Assembly: GCA_903827735.1 (NCBI GenBank)
Contig: CAIKJM010000099.1
Span: 1 to 23,171 of the forward strand
Direction of reading: 5' to 3'
From: an uncultured Rhodanobacter sp.
GTDB lineage: Bacteria > Pseudomonadota > Gammaproteobacteria > Xanthomonadales > Rhodanobacteraceae
DNA: 23,171 bases
A model generated the notes under the pieces. The model worked only from the letters and a program-made list of their open reading frames with translations, did no database searches and was not told where the DNA came from. The position numbers were made by a program, and so were the translations under genes. Positions 1 to 6,749 of this stretch are shown one piece after another (the stretch's first letter is position 1; the number at the start of each line of letters is the position of its first letter).

Positions 1-1626
1 CTATGAAGCTGGGGGGCGACTATCCATCGGCAATGTCACGATAAATTCGCTGCCGAGGTTTCGCCCAGCGCTGTAGCCGATCACGGTACCGCGGTGCGCC
101 TCTACCAGCTCACGCACCACGGCCAGCCCGATGCCGAGCCCGCCGCTGGAATGATCCAGCGCGCGCGCATCCTGTACGAACAAATCGAAGACATGCGGCA
201 GCGCTTCTGGCGAAATACCGATGCCGTTGTCGGACACGATGATCGCCATCGACTGCCCGCGTACCACCAGCGCCAATGAAACTTCGCCGCCTTCCTGGGT
301 GTATTTCGAGGCGTTGTCCAGAAGATTGTTGAATATCTGCGTCAGGCGAACGCGGTCACCGTAGAAATGCAGCGGCGCAGGCGGCAGCTCGACTGTCATC
401 TGCTGGCCGCGGGACTCCATCGCCGGCCGGCAGGATTCAATCGCCAGACGCAGCACGTCGATCATCTCCACGCGGCTGCGCTCGAGCCGCAGCTTACCCG
501 TACTGATGCGCGAGCCATCGAGAAGGTCGCCAATCAGTCGCGACATATGCGTTACCTGATCGTCGATAATTACCTGCAGGCGCGCCAACGAGAGCTCGTC
601 GTTGGTCTGCCGGTCGATCAGCAGGCTCGCTGCCAGACGTATCGGCGTCAGCGGATTGCGCAGTTCGTGGGCCACCATCGCCATAAATTTTATCTGCTGA
701 CGGTGGGCCTCGCGCGCATGCATCTCCAGCTCCTGCGCAGTGAGCGCCGCCATCACCAGCCGCTCATTAGCATCGCGCAGATCGGCGAGGCGAGTTTCCT
801 CCTCCAGCGGCAGTGATTCATGGTGCACCAGCGGCATCAGCTGGATCAGCGCCGAACGCGGACCAGGGTCGTTCGGGAGCGCATCGCTGTGAAACCGATA
901 GCCACCGGGTCCTTTTCCCTTGGCCTGATACATCGCCACATCGGCGCGATCGATCAACGTGGCCATATCCAGACCATCGTCTGGATACATGGCAATACCG
1001 ATGCTGGCGGACAGCTGCAGCCGTACTTCGCCCACCGAGCTGGGCAGCGCAACGGCCGCCAGCAGCATCTCGGCGATACGCGCGGCGTCGGATGCCTGGG
1101 GAACCTGAGTAAGCAGCACGAGAAACTCATCGCCACCGTGCCGGCTCACGGTATCGCCCTCCTGCAGCACGGATTCCAGCCGGCTGGCCACCACCTGCAG
1201 TACCGCATCGCCCCCGGCGTGGCCGAGTGTGTTGTTGATGGTTCTGAAGTGGTCAAGATCGAGAAACAGAACGGCCAGACGCGTGTTTTGCTGGCTTGCG
1301 CTGGCCATCGCCAGGGTCAGACGATCGAACATCAGCGCGCGGTTGGCGGTATGCGTCAGCGCATCGCGTTGGCTGGAATACGTCAGCTCGCTGAGATTAG
1401 CTACCGCCGTTTCTGCGATGGATTCGGCGCTCAGCACGGCAAGCACCAGTCGACCGTTGGCTTCGAGCAGCTGCGCGACGCGATTGCTGCTCACCTCCAG
1501 CCGTACGTCCGCCAGCTGCTGTCGCAGTCTGACCAGATCCGCTCGCAAGTCATCAGCCTGCCCCTTAAGCAACACCACTGCCTGCGTGGCTTCAGCAACG
1601 GTGAGCGGATCAGTCCGGTCGGTCAC
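1..1626 (-). CDS. GGDEF-domain / histidine kinase hybrid signalling protein
   Basis: Predicted soluble signalling protein of 541 residues that could both make c-di-GMP and autophosphorylate. A coiled-coil-like segment lies at about 20-80. A GGDEF domain spans about 85-245 with an intact GGDEF signature at 164-168. A HisKA helix follows with phospho-acceptor H320 in AHELRNPL, then an HATPase domain with the N box around N433, the G1 box DNGIGIS (467 on) and the G2 box GGLGIGLAV (495 on). There is no signal peptide, membrane segment, PAS or receiver domain, so the input is probably a partner protein. The inhibitory I-site is degenerate: QEGD (155-158) stands where RxxD is expected. The start is GTG at 1626, seven codons after an in-frame TAG, with no clear ribosome binding site. 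It lies 24 bases after the kaiC-like gene and is the last gene of that operon. The stop codon occupies the first three bases of the window. Domain calls are firm; output and partner are unknown. Confidence 0.9.
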   Translation of the reverse strand: MTDRTDPLTVAEATQAVVLLKGQADDLRADLVRLRQQLADVRLEVSSNRVAQLLEANGRLVLAVLSAESIAETAVANLSELTYSSQRDALTHTANRALMFDRLTLAMASASQQNTRLAVLFLDLDHFRTINNTLGHAGGDAVLQVVASRLESVLQEGDTVSRHGGDEFLVLLTQVPQASDAARIAEMLLAAVALPSSVGEVRLQLSASIGIAMYPDDGLDMATLIDRADVAMYQAKGKGPGGYRFHSDALPNDPGPRSALIQLMPLVHHESLPLEEETRLADLRDANERLVMAALTAQELEMHAREAHRQQIKFMAMVAHELRNPLTPIRLAASLLIDRQTNDELSLARLQVIIDDQVTHMSRLIGDLLDGSRISTGKLRLERSRVEMIDVLRLAIESCRPAMESRGQQMTVELPPAPLHFYGDRVRLTQIFNNLLDNASKYTQEGGEVSLALVVRGQSMAIIVSDNGIGISPEALPHVFDLFVQDARALDHSSGGLGIGLAVVRELVEAHRGTVIGYSAGRNLGSEFIVTLPMDSRPPAS

Positions 1627-1650
1627 GGCGTCGACGGCATGGTGCTACGA

Positions 1651-3141
1651 CTATCCATCGTCGGCTCGACTAGTGGGTCCTTTCAAACCGACCTGGCGAA
1701 GGGTTGGACGGCCGCCCAGCAATCCTTCGTAATCGGCGAGCATTTCGTCCACCTTGATACCGTCGTCATCGATATGAAAAAGATGCAGCGCGTTCGAGTG
1801 GGCGCTGGCGCGTATCTTCACCACCGCCATTACGCGCCGCAGCCTACCCTCGACCTCGATATACCGCTGCACAATGATGGCGTCGGTGAGAAACGCCGTA
1901 CCGTAGGGGCTGAAGCGCAGTTCGTTGTAGCGATCTTCCAACTCGGAGGTCATCAAGACGGTGACGCCGGTATCGGTGAGCGCCGATACCAGCCGCGACA
2001 GCGACTCGCGAAAATCTTCGCGGAAGGTCGGCGCCAGCGCCAGTTCGAATCCCGAGAGCGAATCGATAACCACACGCGTGGCCTTGAGCCGTTTGATCTC
2101 CGCGATCAGAAGCATGGTGATCTCGTCGACCGACAGCGCGAGCGAGCGGGTGTCGACGACACCGACCCGATCGCTTTCAATCAGCTCGGCCAGCGCCACG
2201 CCACGCGACTGTTTGGGACGCTGTTCGAAGGCGGCAATCACACCCGTCTCTCCGACACGCGCGCCTTCCGCCAAAAACGCCGACGCCAAAATGCTTTTAC
2301 CCGAACCCGATGGCCCGGCGACCAGCAGCGAATAACCTCGTGGCAGGCCGCCGCCCATCATCGCGTCGAGCTTGGGCACGCCCATTTTCAGGCGCTGATC
2401 GGGCGCCAGCGCCGGCTGCCAGCTGGTCAGCGGCGCGAGCGCAGGCGGTGCGAAAACCTGAACACCGTTCTGCGTGATCCGGAAGGTGTGCAGACCAGGG
2501 AGCGACGGCTGCCCGCGCATCTTCATGATCTCCATCTTGCGCACCATCGAATTGCTCTGCACGCTCTGGCGCAGCCAGATCAACCCGTCGGCGACGGTAA
2601 ATACCGGGCTGGGGTCGTCATCGCTGAAATACTCGCCGAGCAGAAACGTGGTGGCCTGCCAGCTGGTCATCAGCATGCCCAGCTGCTGCACGAACTGCTG
2701 CAGGCTGATAAAGGGATTGCTATCACCCTCGCCGGCAAGAATCACCGAACGAAACGAATCGACAAAGACCAGCGATGGTCCGTAGGCCTCGACTTCGGCA
2801 ATCACACGCGCCAGCACTTTGGTCAGGTCGCCGGTGGAGGTTTCTTCGGCCAGGTTGATGAAGTGAATCGACTGTCCGACCTTTTCCGTATCGAAAAACT
2901 CGAACTGCTGCTGATAGCGGAACATCTTCAGCGGTGGCTCGCCGAGCACGGTAAAGTACAGCGCAGGCCTGGAGGGCGTAGCCAACGCAAACATCATCTG
3001 ATGCGCCAGCGTGGTCTTGCCTGAGCCGGGGGGACCGGCGATGAGGTTGAACGAAAATTCCGGCAGACCGCCGCCGAACACATCGTCCAGTCCGGGGACC
3101 CCCGTGGCAAGGCGATTGATGATGGCTTTGACCTTGGTCAT
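1651..3141 (-). CDS. KaiC-like double-domain RecA-fold ATPase
   Basis: Protein of 496 residues with two tandem KaiC (RecA-like) domains, close to the 519 of cyanobacterial KaiC. Walker A motifs are GPPGSGKT (36-43) and GPSGSGKS (276-283); Walker B segments are SLVFVDSF (123-130) and RVVIDS (356-361). The paired glutamates of KaiC (EE in each domain) are reduced to LGE (66-68) in the first domain and FEQ (305-307) in the second, so ATPase or autokinase behaviour may differ from clock KaiC. ATG at 3141 is chosen over the longer frame beginning at 3186 because AAGGA lies nine bases upstream and the ATG overlaps the stop of the preceding gene (ATGA), which implies coupled translation. No KaiA or KaiB is nearby. 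KaiC-like proteins of non-cyanobacteria are usually linked to signalling or stress rather than a full clock. The GGDEF/kinase gene downstream is the obvious candidate partner. Confidence 0.9.
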   Translation of the reverse strand: MTKVKAIINRLATGVPGLDDVFGGGLPEFSFNLIAGPPGSGKTTLAHQMMFALATPSRPALYFTVLGEPPLKMFRYQQQFEFFDTEKVGQSIHFINLAEETSTGDLTKVLARVIAEVEAYGPSLVFVDSFRSVILAGEGDSNPFISLQQFVQQLGMLMTSWQATTFLLGEYFSDDDPSPVFTVADGLIWLRQSVQSNSMVRKMEIMKMRGQPSLPGLHTFRITQNGVQVFAPPALAPLTSWQPALAPDQRLKMGVPKLDAMMGGGLPRGYSLLVAGPSGSGKSILASAFLAEGARVGETGVIAAFEQRPKQSRGVALAELIESDRVGVVDTRSLALSVDEITMLLIAEIKRLKATRVVIDSLSGFELALAPTFREDFRESLSRLVSALTDTGVTVLMTSELEDRYNELRFSPYGTAFLTDAIIVQRYIEVEGRLRRVMAVVKIRASAHSNALHLFHIDDDGIKVDEMLADYEGLLGGRPTLRQVGLKGPTSRADDG

Positions 3142-3563
3142 GGAGCTGGGTCCTTCGCGGCGTTGCCGCTGGATGGCTTGTCCCACACCGAGCGCAGCAG
3201 ACGCTCGAACAGCGAGCCGCCGATCAGGTGGGTAAGAAGATCGTGAAAAGTGGTCAGCAGGGAAATAATTGCAGCCGAGGCCTCATCAGAAGTCTGCTGC
3301 GACAACGTGGTCTCCAGCCCGGCAAAATCCCCGGCGCGTAATGCACCCTCGTACGCGGTCACCAGGCAGGGGTGCTCGACCAGGGCCAGATACAGACTGC
3401 GCTTGTACAGCGCGGCCACACCGGATTGGCCGATGATCGGGGCCAGAGCCTCATCGACATCGCGCCATATCAACAGAGCGGCCGCAGCAATGGTGGCGGC
3501 GTCCGCACCCTCGCCCGCCCGTCTGGCGAGCAGGGCTTTGATACCGTGTGCGTCAGCCTGCAT
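3138..3563 (-). CDS. Small helical protein of unknown function, first gene of the KaiC operon
   Basis: Hypothetical protein of 141 residues. I cannot assign a family with confidence. It is rich in Ala and Leu and reads as an all-helical bundle without a signal peptide or membrane segment. The C-terminal half (LIGGSLFERLLRSVWD, about 115-130) has the amphipathic look of a protein interaction or sensor helix. Its TGA overlaps the ATG of the kaiC-like gene by two bases, so the two are translationally coupled and probably act together, for example as a sensor or adaptor for the ATPase. The start is ATG at 3563 with only a weak upstream GGGTG. The promoter should lie in the 192 bases shared with the divergent flavoprotein gene. 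The gene is supported by its overlap and coding character rather than by recognised homology. Confidence 0.7.
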   Translation of the reverse strand: MQADAHGIKALLARRAGEGADAATIAAAALLIWRDVDEALAPIIGQSGVAALYKRSLYLALVEHPCLVTAYEGALRAGDFAGLETTLSQQTSDEASAAIISLLTTFHDLLTHLIGGSLFERLLRSVWDKPSSGNAAKDPAP

Positions 3564-3755
3564 CCGTACACCCAGGAAACGCGAGTCGTGCGCGCTTTAC
3601 ACGCCATGGTACGCGTTAATAGGCTCCTACGTGACATTGTTGCAAAACATGTCGCCAAGAGCCGGAAGATTAAACGACGTGACTCACAGCGCCTGCTTGC
3701 CAGTCTACAAAGCGCGGGTGAGACTGCCATTGAAACCTCAGCGACGGGATCCTGC

Positions 3756-5450
3756 ATGAGCCTAGCCGAGACAAGGCATCACCAGCTGTTTCCTACCCTT
3801 TGTGCCGTGCAAATCGCCGTGGCGCAGCGCTTCGCCACCACGCCAGCGCAGCGGTTTGCGCCTGGCGAGACGCTGTACGCGCTGGGCGAGCGTCATGCGC
3901 CGGTGTTCATTGTGACGGCAGGTGAGGTCAGCATCACTCGCGGGCACACGACCGGCGAAGATCAGCTGATCACCGTCTTACCGATCGGTGGCATCACCGG
4001 CGAGGTGAGCCAACTCGGCGGTCGTTCGGCGCTGGCCGAGGCGCGCGCCGGTGCGAACGGCTGCGAGGCACTGCGCTTTGACACCAACCAGCTGCGCGCG
4101 CTGATCGTCAGTTCGGCTGAGATTGGCGAAATCATCATGCGAGCCTATCTGCTGCGCCGCACGGCGCTGATTGCCGAAGGCGCCAATACGCTGCTCGCTG
4201 GTCGCACAGGCGAAGCGGCGCTCGTGCGGCTGCAGGGGTTTCTCACCCGCAACGGCCATCCGTATTCGTTGCTGGACGTGGCCGACGGCGCCGAAGGCCA
4301 GGCGCTGGCCGAACGATTCGGCGTACACGATGACGACCTGCCGATCGTACTTTGCCCCAATGGCTCGCTGCTCAAGCATCCCAGCGAAGTGGATCTGGCC
4401 GCCTGCCTAGGCATGACGCCGGAGCTCGACCCCGACCGCATCTACGATGTCGCCGTTGTAGGTGCCGGCCCGGCCGGACTGGCGACCGCGGTTTATGCGG
4501 CGTCCGAAGGCCTATCGGTGCTGGTGCTGGACACCCGCTCGTTCGGCGGGCAGGCCGGCGCGTCGGCCCGCATCGAGAACTATCTGGGTTTCCCCACCGG
4601 CATCTCCGGCCATGCGCTGGCCGCGCGTGCGTTTACACAGGCGCAGAAGTTTGGAGCCGAAATCGCCATTCCCGTCACTGTGAGCGCACTCGAATGCGGT
4701 GGCGACCAGCGCCAGCCAGGCGATCTCTTTACGCTGCGGCTGGAAAGCGGCATCGGCATGCGGGCGCGCAGCGTCGTGGTGGCGTCGGGCGCGCGCTATC
4801 GGCGCATCGACATCGACAATCTGAGTCTGTTCGAGGGCGCTGGCGTGTCGTACTGGGCATCGCCGGTGGAGGCCAAGCTGTGCGAGGGCGAGGACATCGC
4901 CCTGGTCGGCGCCGGCAATTCGGCGGGACAGGCGGTGGTTTTTATGGCGCCTCGGGTCAAACACCTTCATCTGGTGATACGCGGTGAATCGCTGGAGGCG
5001 TCGATGTCGCGTTATCTCATCGAACGCATCACCGCGCTGCCCAACGTTACCCTGCATACACGCACCGAAGTCATCGCACTGCAGGGCGATGTGAGCAGCG
5101 GCTTGACCGGCGCCACTTTCCGCCAAAGCGATAACGGCGCCGAGTGGAACAGCCCGCTGCGGCATCTTTTTTTGTTCGTCGGTGCGGATCCCAACGCGGC
5201 ATGGCTTGAGGGATGCAACGTCGACGTGGATGCGAGGGGCTTTATCTGCACCGGCCAGCCCGGCACCGGCAGGCTGTGGTCGGCCGTCGGGCGTGAACCG
5301 CTGGCGCTGGAGACCAGCGTGCCCGGCATCTTTGCCATTGGCGACGTGCGCGCCGGTTCCACCAAGCGCGTCGCAGCGGCGGTCGGCGAAGGTGCTCAGG
5401 TTGTCGCCGCGCTGCATCAGGTTCTTGTCGCGTCTTCCGTCAAACCGTAG
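3756..5450 (+). CDS. Cyclic nucleotide-binding domain / thioredoxin reductase-like FAD oxidoreductase
   Basis: Protein of 564 residues. Residues 15-140 form a cyclic-nucleotide-binding-like beta roll (Crp/cNMP superfamily). Residues about 155-218 look like a small thioredoxin/glutaredoxin fold without redox cysteines. Residues 228-560 are a pyridine nucleotide-disulfide oxidoreductase of the thioredoxin reductase class. The FAD dinucleotide fold is GAGPAGLA (236-243), the NADPH site GAGNSAGQA (385-393) and the C-terminal FAD site GIFAIGDVRAGSTKR (524-538). The redox CxxC of true thioredoxin reductases is absent: ASPV (368-371) stands in its place, so it cannot reduce thioredoxin by the standard route. 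It may be a flavin enzyme gated by a nucleotide ligand. The start ATG 3756 lies immediately before the conserved domain; upstream in-frame sequence is not conserved-looking. The UBP zinc-finger gene follows after 11 bases. Confidence 0.88.
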   Translation: MSLAETRHHQLFPTLCAVQIAVAQRFATTPAQRFAPGETLYALGERHAPVFIVTAGEVSITRGHTTGEDQLITVLPIGGITGEVSQLGGRSALAEARAGANGCEALRFDTNQLRALIVSSAEIGEIIMRAYLLRRTALIAEGANTLLAGRTGEAALVRLQGFLTRNGHPYSLLDVADGAEGQALAERFGVHDDDLPIVLCPNGSLLKHPSEVDLAACLGMTPELDPDRIYDVAVVGAGPAGLATAVYAASEGLSVLVLDTRSFGGQAGASARIENYLGFPTGISGHALAARAFTQAQKFGAEIAIPVTVSALECGGDQRQPGDLFTLRLESGIGMRARSVVVASGARYRRIDIDNLSLFEGAGVSYWASPVEAKLCEGEDIALVGAGNSAGQAVVFMAPRVKHLHLVIRGESLEASMSRYLIERITALPNVTLHTRTEVIALQGDVSSGLTGATFRQSDNGAEWNSPLRHLFLFVGADPNAAWLEGCNVDVDARGFICTGQPGTGRLWSAVGREPLALETSVPGIFAIGDVRAGSTKRVAAAVGEGAQVVAALHQVLVASSVKP

Positions 5451-5461
5451 GAGTCCGCCAA

Positions 5462-5767
5462 ATGAACGATTACTGCAAACATATTGCCAGCGTCGCCGAG
5501 GTCACGCCGCGAACGCTTGGCTGCGAAGAGTGCCTAGAAACTGGATCGACCTGGGTGCATCTTCGGCTGTGCCGAACCTGCGGTCACGTTGGCTGCTGCG
5601 ATCAGTCACCGGGCCGCCATAGCGCGGCGCACTTCCACGCTACCAAGCATCCGATCATCGAAGGCTACGATCCGCCTGAGGGCTGGGGCTGGTGCTTTGT
5701 CGACGATACCCTGGTCGATCTGCCCGACCAGACCCCGCAGATAGGTCCGATACCGCGATACGTGTGA
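5462..5767 (+). CDS. UBP-type zinc finger protein
   Basis: Protein of 101 residues consisting almost entirely of one ZnF-UBP domain, the fold that in eukaryotic ubiquitin hydrolases binds the free C-terminus of ubiquitin. Candidate zinc ligands are C5 and H7, C21 and C24, C37 and C40, C45 or C46, and H53, H57 and H63, in the CxH...CxxC...CxxCGxxGC...H order of the family. A good ribosome binding site (AGGAG) lies before ATG 5462. It begins 11 bases after the stop of the cNMP/FAD oxidoreductase, so the two are very likely one operon. In my knowledge this pairing recurs in bacteria. With no ubiquitin in the cell, it may bind the C-terminus of a protein partner, possibly the flavoprotein; that is inference. 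Confidence 0.88.
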   Translation: MNDYCKHIASVAEVTPRTLGCEECLETGSTWVHLRLCRTCGHVGCCDQSPGRHSAAHFHATKHPIIEGYDPPEGWGWCFVDDTLVDLPDQTPQIGPIPRYV

Positions 5768-5798
5768 CAAGCGATCGATGCACTAGAGCGGCCACACC

Positions 5799-5826
5799 TG
5801 CATTGGGACGTATAGACGTCCATGCA
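5799..5826. terminator. Hairpin between convergent genes, possible bidirectional terminator
   Basis: Between the convergent UBP and glycosyltransferase genes there is an inverted repeat: TGCAT...GGACGT, a four-base ATAG loop, then ACGTCC-ATGCA. The inner six base pairs are perfect and the outer five are separated by a small bulge. It starts 31 bases after the plus-strand stop and ends 5 bases before the minus-strand stop. There is no strong T-tract on either side, so termination activity is uncertain. Confidence 0.4.
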
Positions 5827-5830
5827 AAAC

Positions 5831-6499
5831 TTAACAAAGTGGCGAATCGTTTCCCGGCACAGCCACGTCCCGCAGCCGGTTTTGCGTGATCGTATCGGCA
5901 TGGTCGCGATGATAGACGTACGAACGATCGCGCAGCTTGCGGCTGCGCACGCCGCCGACGACCAGCTTTTTTACCAGCGCCGAGTCTTCGGCATAGCGAA
6001 TTTCGGGAAAACCGCCGACCGCAAGAATGGCCTCACGCCGGACCACGATCATGCCCACGCCAAGGCAGCGGTCCACATGAATCATCTGGCCGGGATGGTG
6101 CCGGCACGGCACCAGCGGATCGCCCACGACGCGCATCGGCGATATCCACATATCGACCGACGGATCGGACTCGATCGCCTCCCGGCGCCGCGCCAAATGA
6201 GACGGCTCGAACTCGTCGTCGCTATCCAGAAACGCGATCCATGGCGCGCCGGCCTCGGCCAAAAGGCGATTGCGCGCTACCGATTGGCCGCCGTTTTCGT
6301 GCCTCCAGCAGCGCACGCGCGGATCGCTTGCCTGCCAATCGCACAGCAGCGGCCAGGTGTCGTCGGTCGAGCCGTCGTCGGCCACCAGCAGCTCCCACTG
6401 CGATTCGACCTGAGCAAGCACGGACGCGAGCGCACGACCGAGCAGCGCGGCGCGGTTGTAGGTCGGCATGATGATCGAGAAAAACGGCGGCGCGGGCAT
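5831..6499 (-). CDS. Family 2 glycosyltransferase
   Basis: GT-A fold glycosyltransferase of 222 residues. The N-terminus FFSIIMPTYNR (6-16) is the typical family 2 opening. DDGSTDDT (41-48) contributes to the nucleotide-sugar site, and LDSDDEFEP (91-99) carries the DXD metal-binding motif. The C-terminal part GVGMIVVRREAILAVGGF (147-164) and EDSALVKKL (171-179) resemble the acceptor-side region of this family. The frame opens 26 codons earlier at 6577, but the family alignment starts at the internal ATG 6499; neither start has a strong ribosome binding site. No membrane anchor is seen, so it should be cytosolic or peripheral. The gene stands alone rather than in a polysaccharide cluster, so sugar and acceptor cannot be predicted. 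A hairpin separates it from the chitinase gene upstream. Confidence 0.88.
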   Translation of the reverse strand: MPAPPFFSIIMPTYNRAALLGRALASVLAQVESQWELLVADDGSTDDTWPLLCDWQASDPRVRCWRHENGGQSVARNRLLAEAGAPWIAFLDSDDEFEPSHLARRREAIESDPSVDMWISPMRVVGDPLVPCRHHPGQMIHVDRCLGVGMIVVRREAILAVGGFPEIRYAEDSALVKKLVVGGVRSRKLRDRSYVYHRDHADTITQNRLRDVAVPGNDSPLC

Positions 6500-6641
6500 A
6501 CGGCGGATCGTAGTGGCGAACGCCGTGAGCAAACGTGAATGCGTCCTTCTGACGCACAAGCGGGGCAGGATCGGCATTCCGGCGGGACTGGACGCGTATG
6601 AATCGCGTTGTCTTGATCCAAAAGAACGCTCTGCACATAAA

Positions 6642-6680
6642 CGCCTGATGCAGGCCAGTGACTATCACCTGCATCAGGCG
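6642..6680 (-). terminator. Strong hairpin terminator downstream of the chitinase gene
   Basis: Two perfect 13-base arms (6642-6654 and 6668-6680; CGCCTGATGCAGG on the plus strand) flank a 13-base spacer. On the minus strand the hairpin is followed by TTTATG. It lies 70 bases after the chitinase stop codon, before the glycosyltransferase start, and should end the chitinase transcript. The T-tract is short, so it may be partly Rho-assisted or act mainly to stabilise the 3' end. Confidence 0.65.
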
Positions 6681-6749
6681 CTGTGGCTTCCTCCCATTTC
6701 ACCCATCGACAGCCGCGCCTTGGGCGTGGCTATCGATAGGCAATCGCGA

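Noticed and set aside
17..1660. The 13-base sequence CGACTATCCATCG occurs at 17-29 and 1648-1660, near the 3' ends of two neighbouring genes
   Set aside because: A few 13-base matches are expected by chance in 23 kb, and the copies are read in different frames, so no duplication or recombination site is implied.
820..3024. A 734-codon open frame on the plus strand opposite the GGDEF/kinase and KaiC genes
   Set aside because: It is antisense to two genes with intact domain motifs. Its translation is rich in His, Gln and Arg with no recognisable domain, as expected for the reverse strand of GC-rich coding DNA.
3654..3700. Possible CRP/Clp site around GTGACTCAC in the divergent region 3564-3755
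   Set aside because: The half-sites are separated by one base rather than the six expected in TGTGA-N6-TCACA.
3756..5450. Calling the flavoprotein thioredoxin reductase (trxB)
   Set aside because: The redox-active CxxC is missing and two extra N-terminal domains are present.
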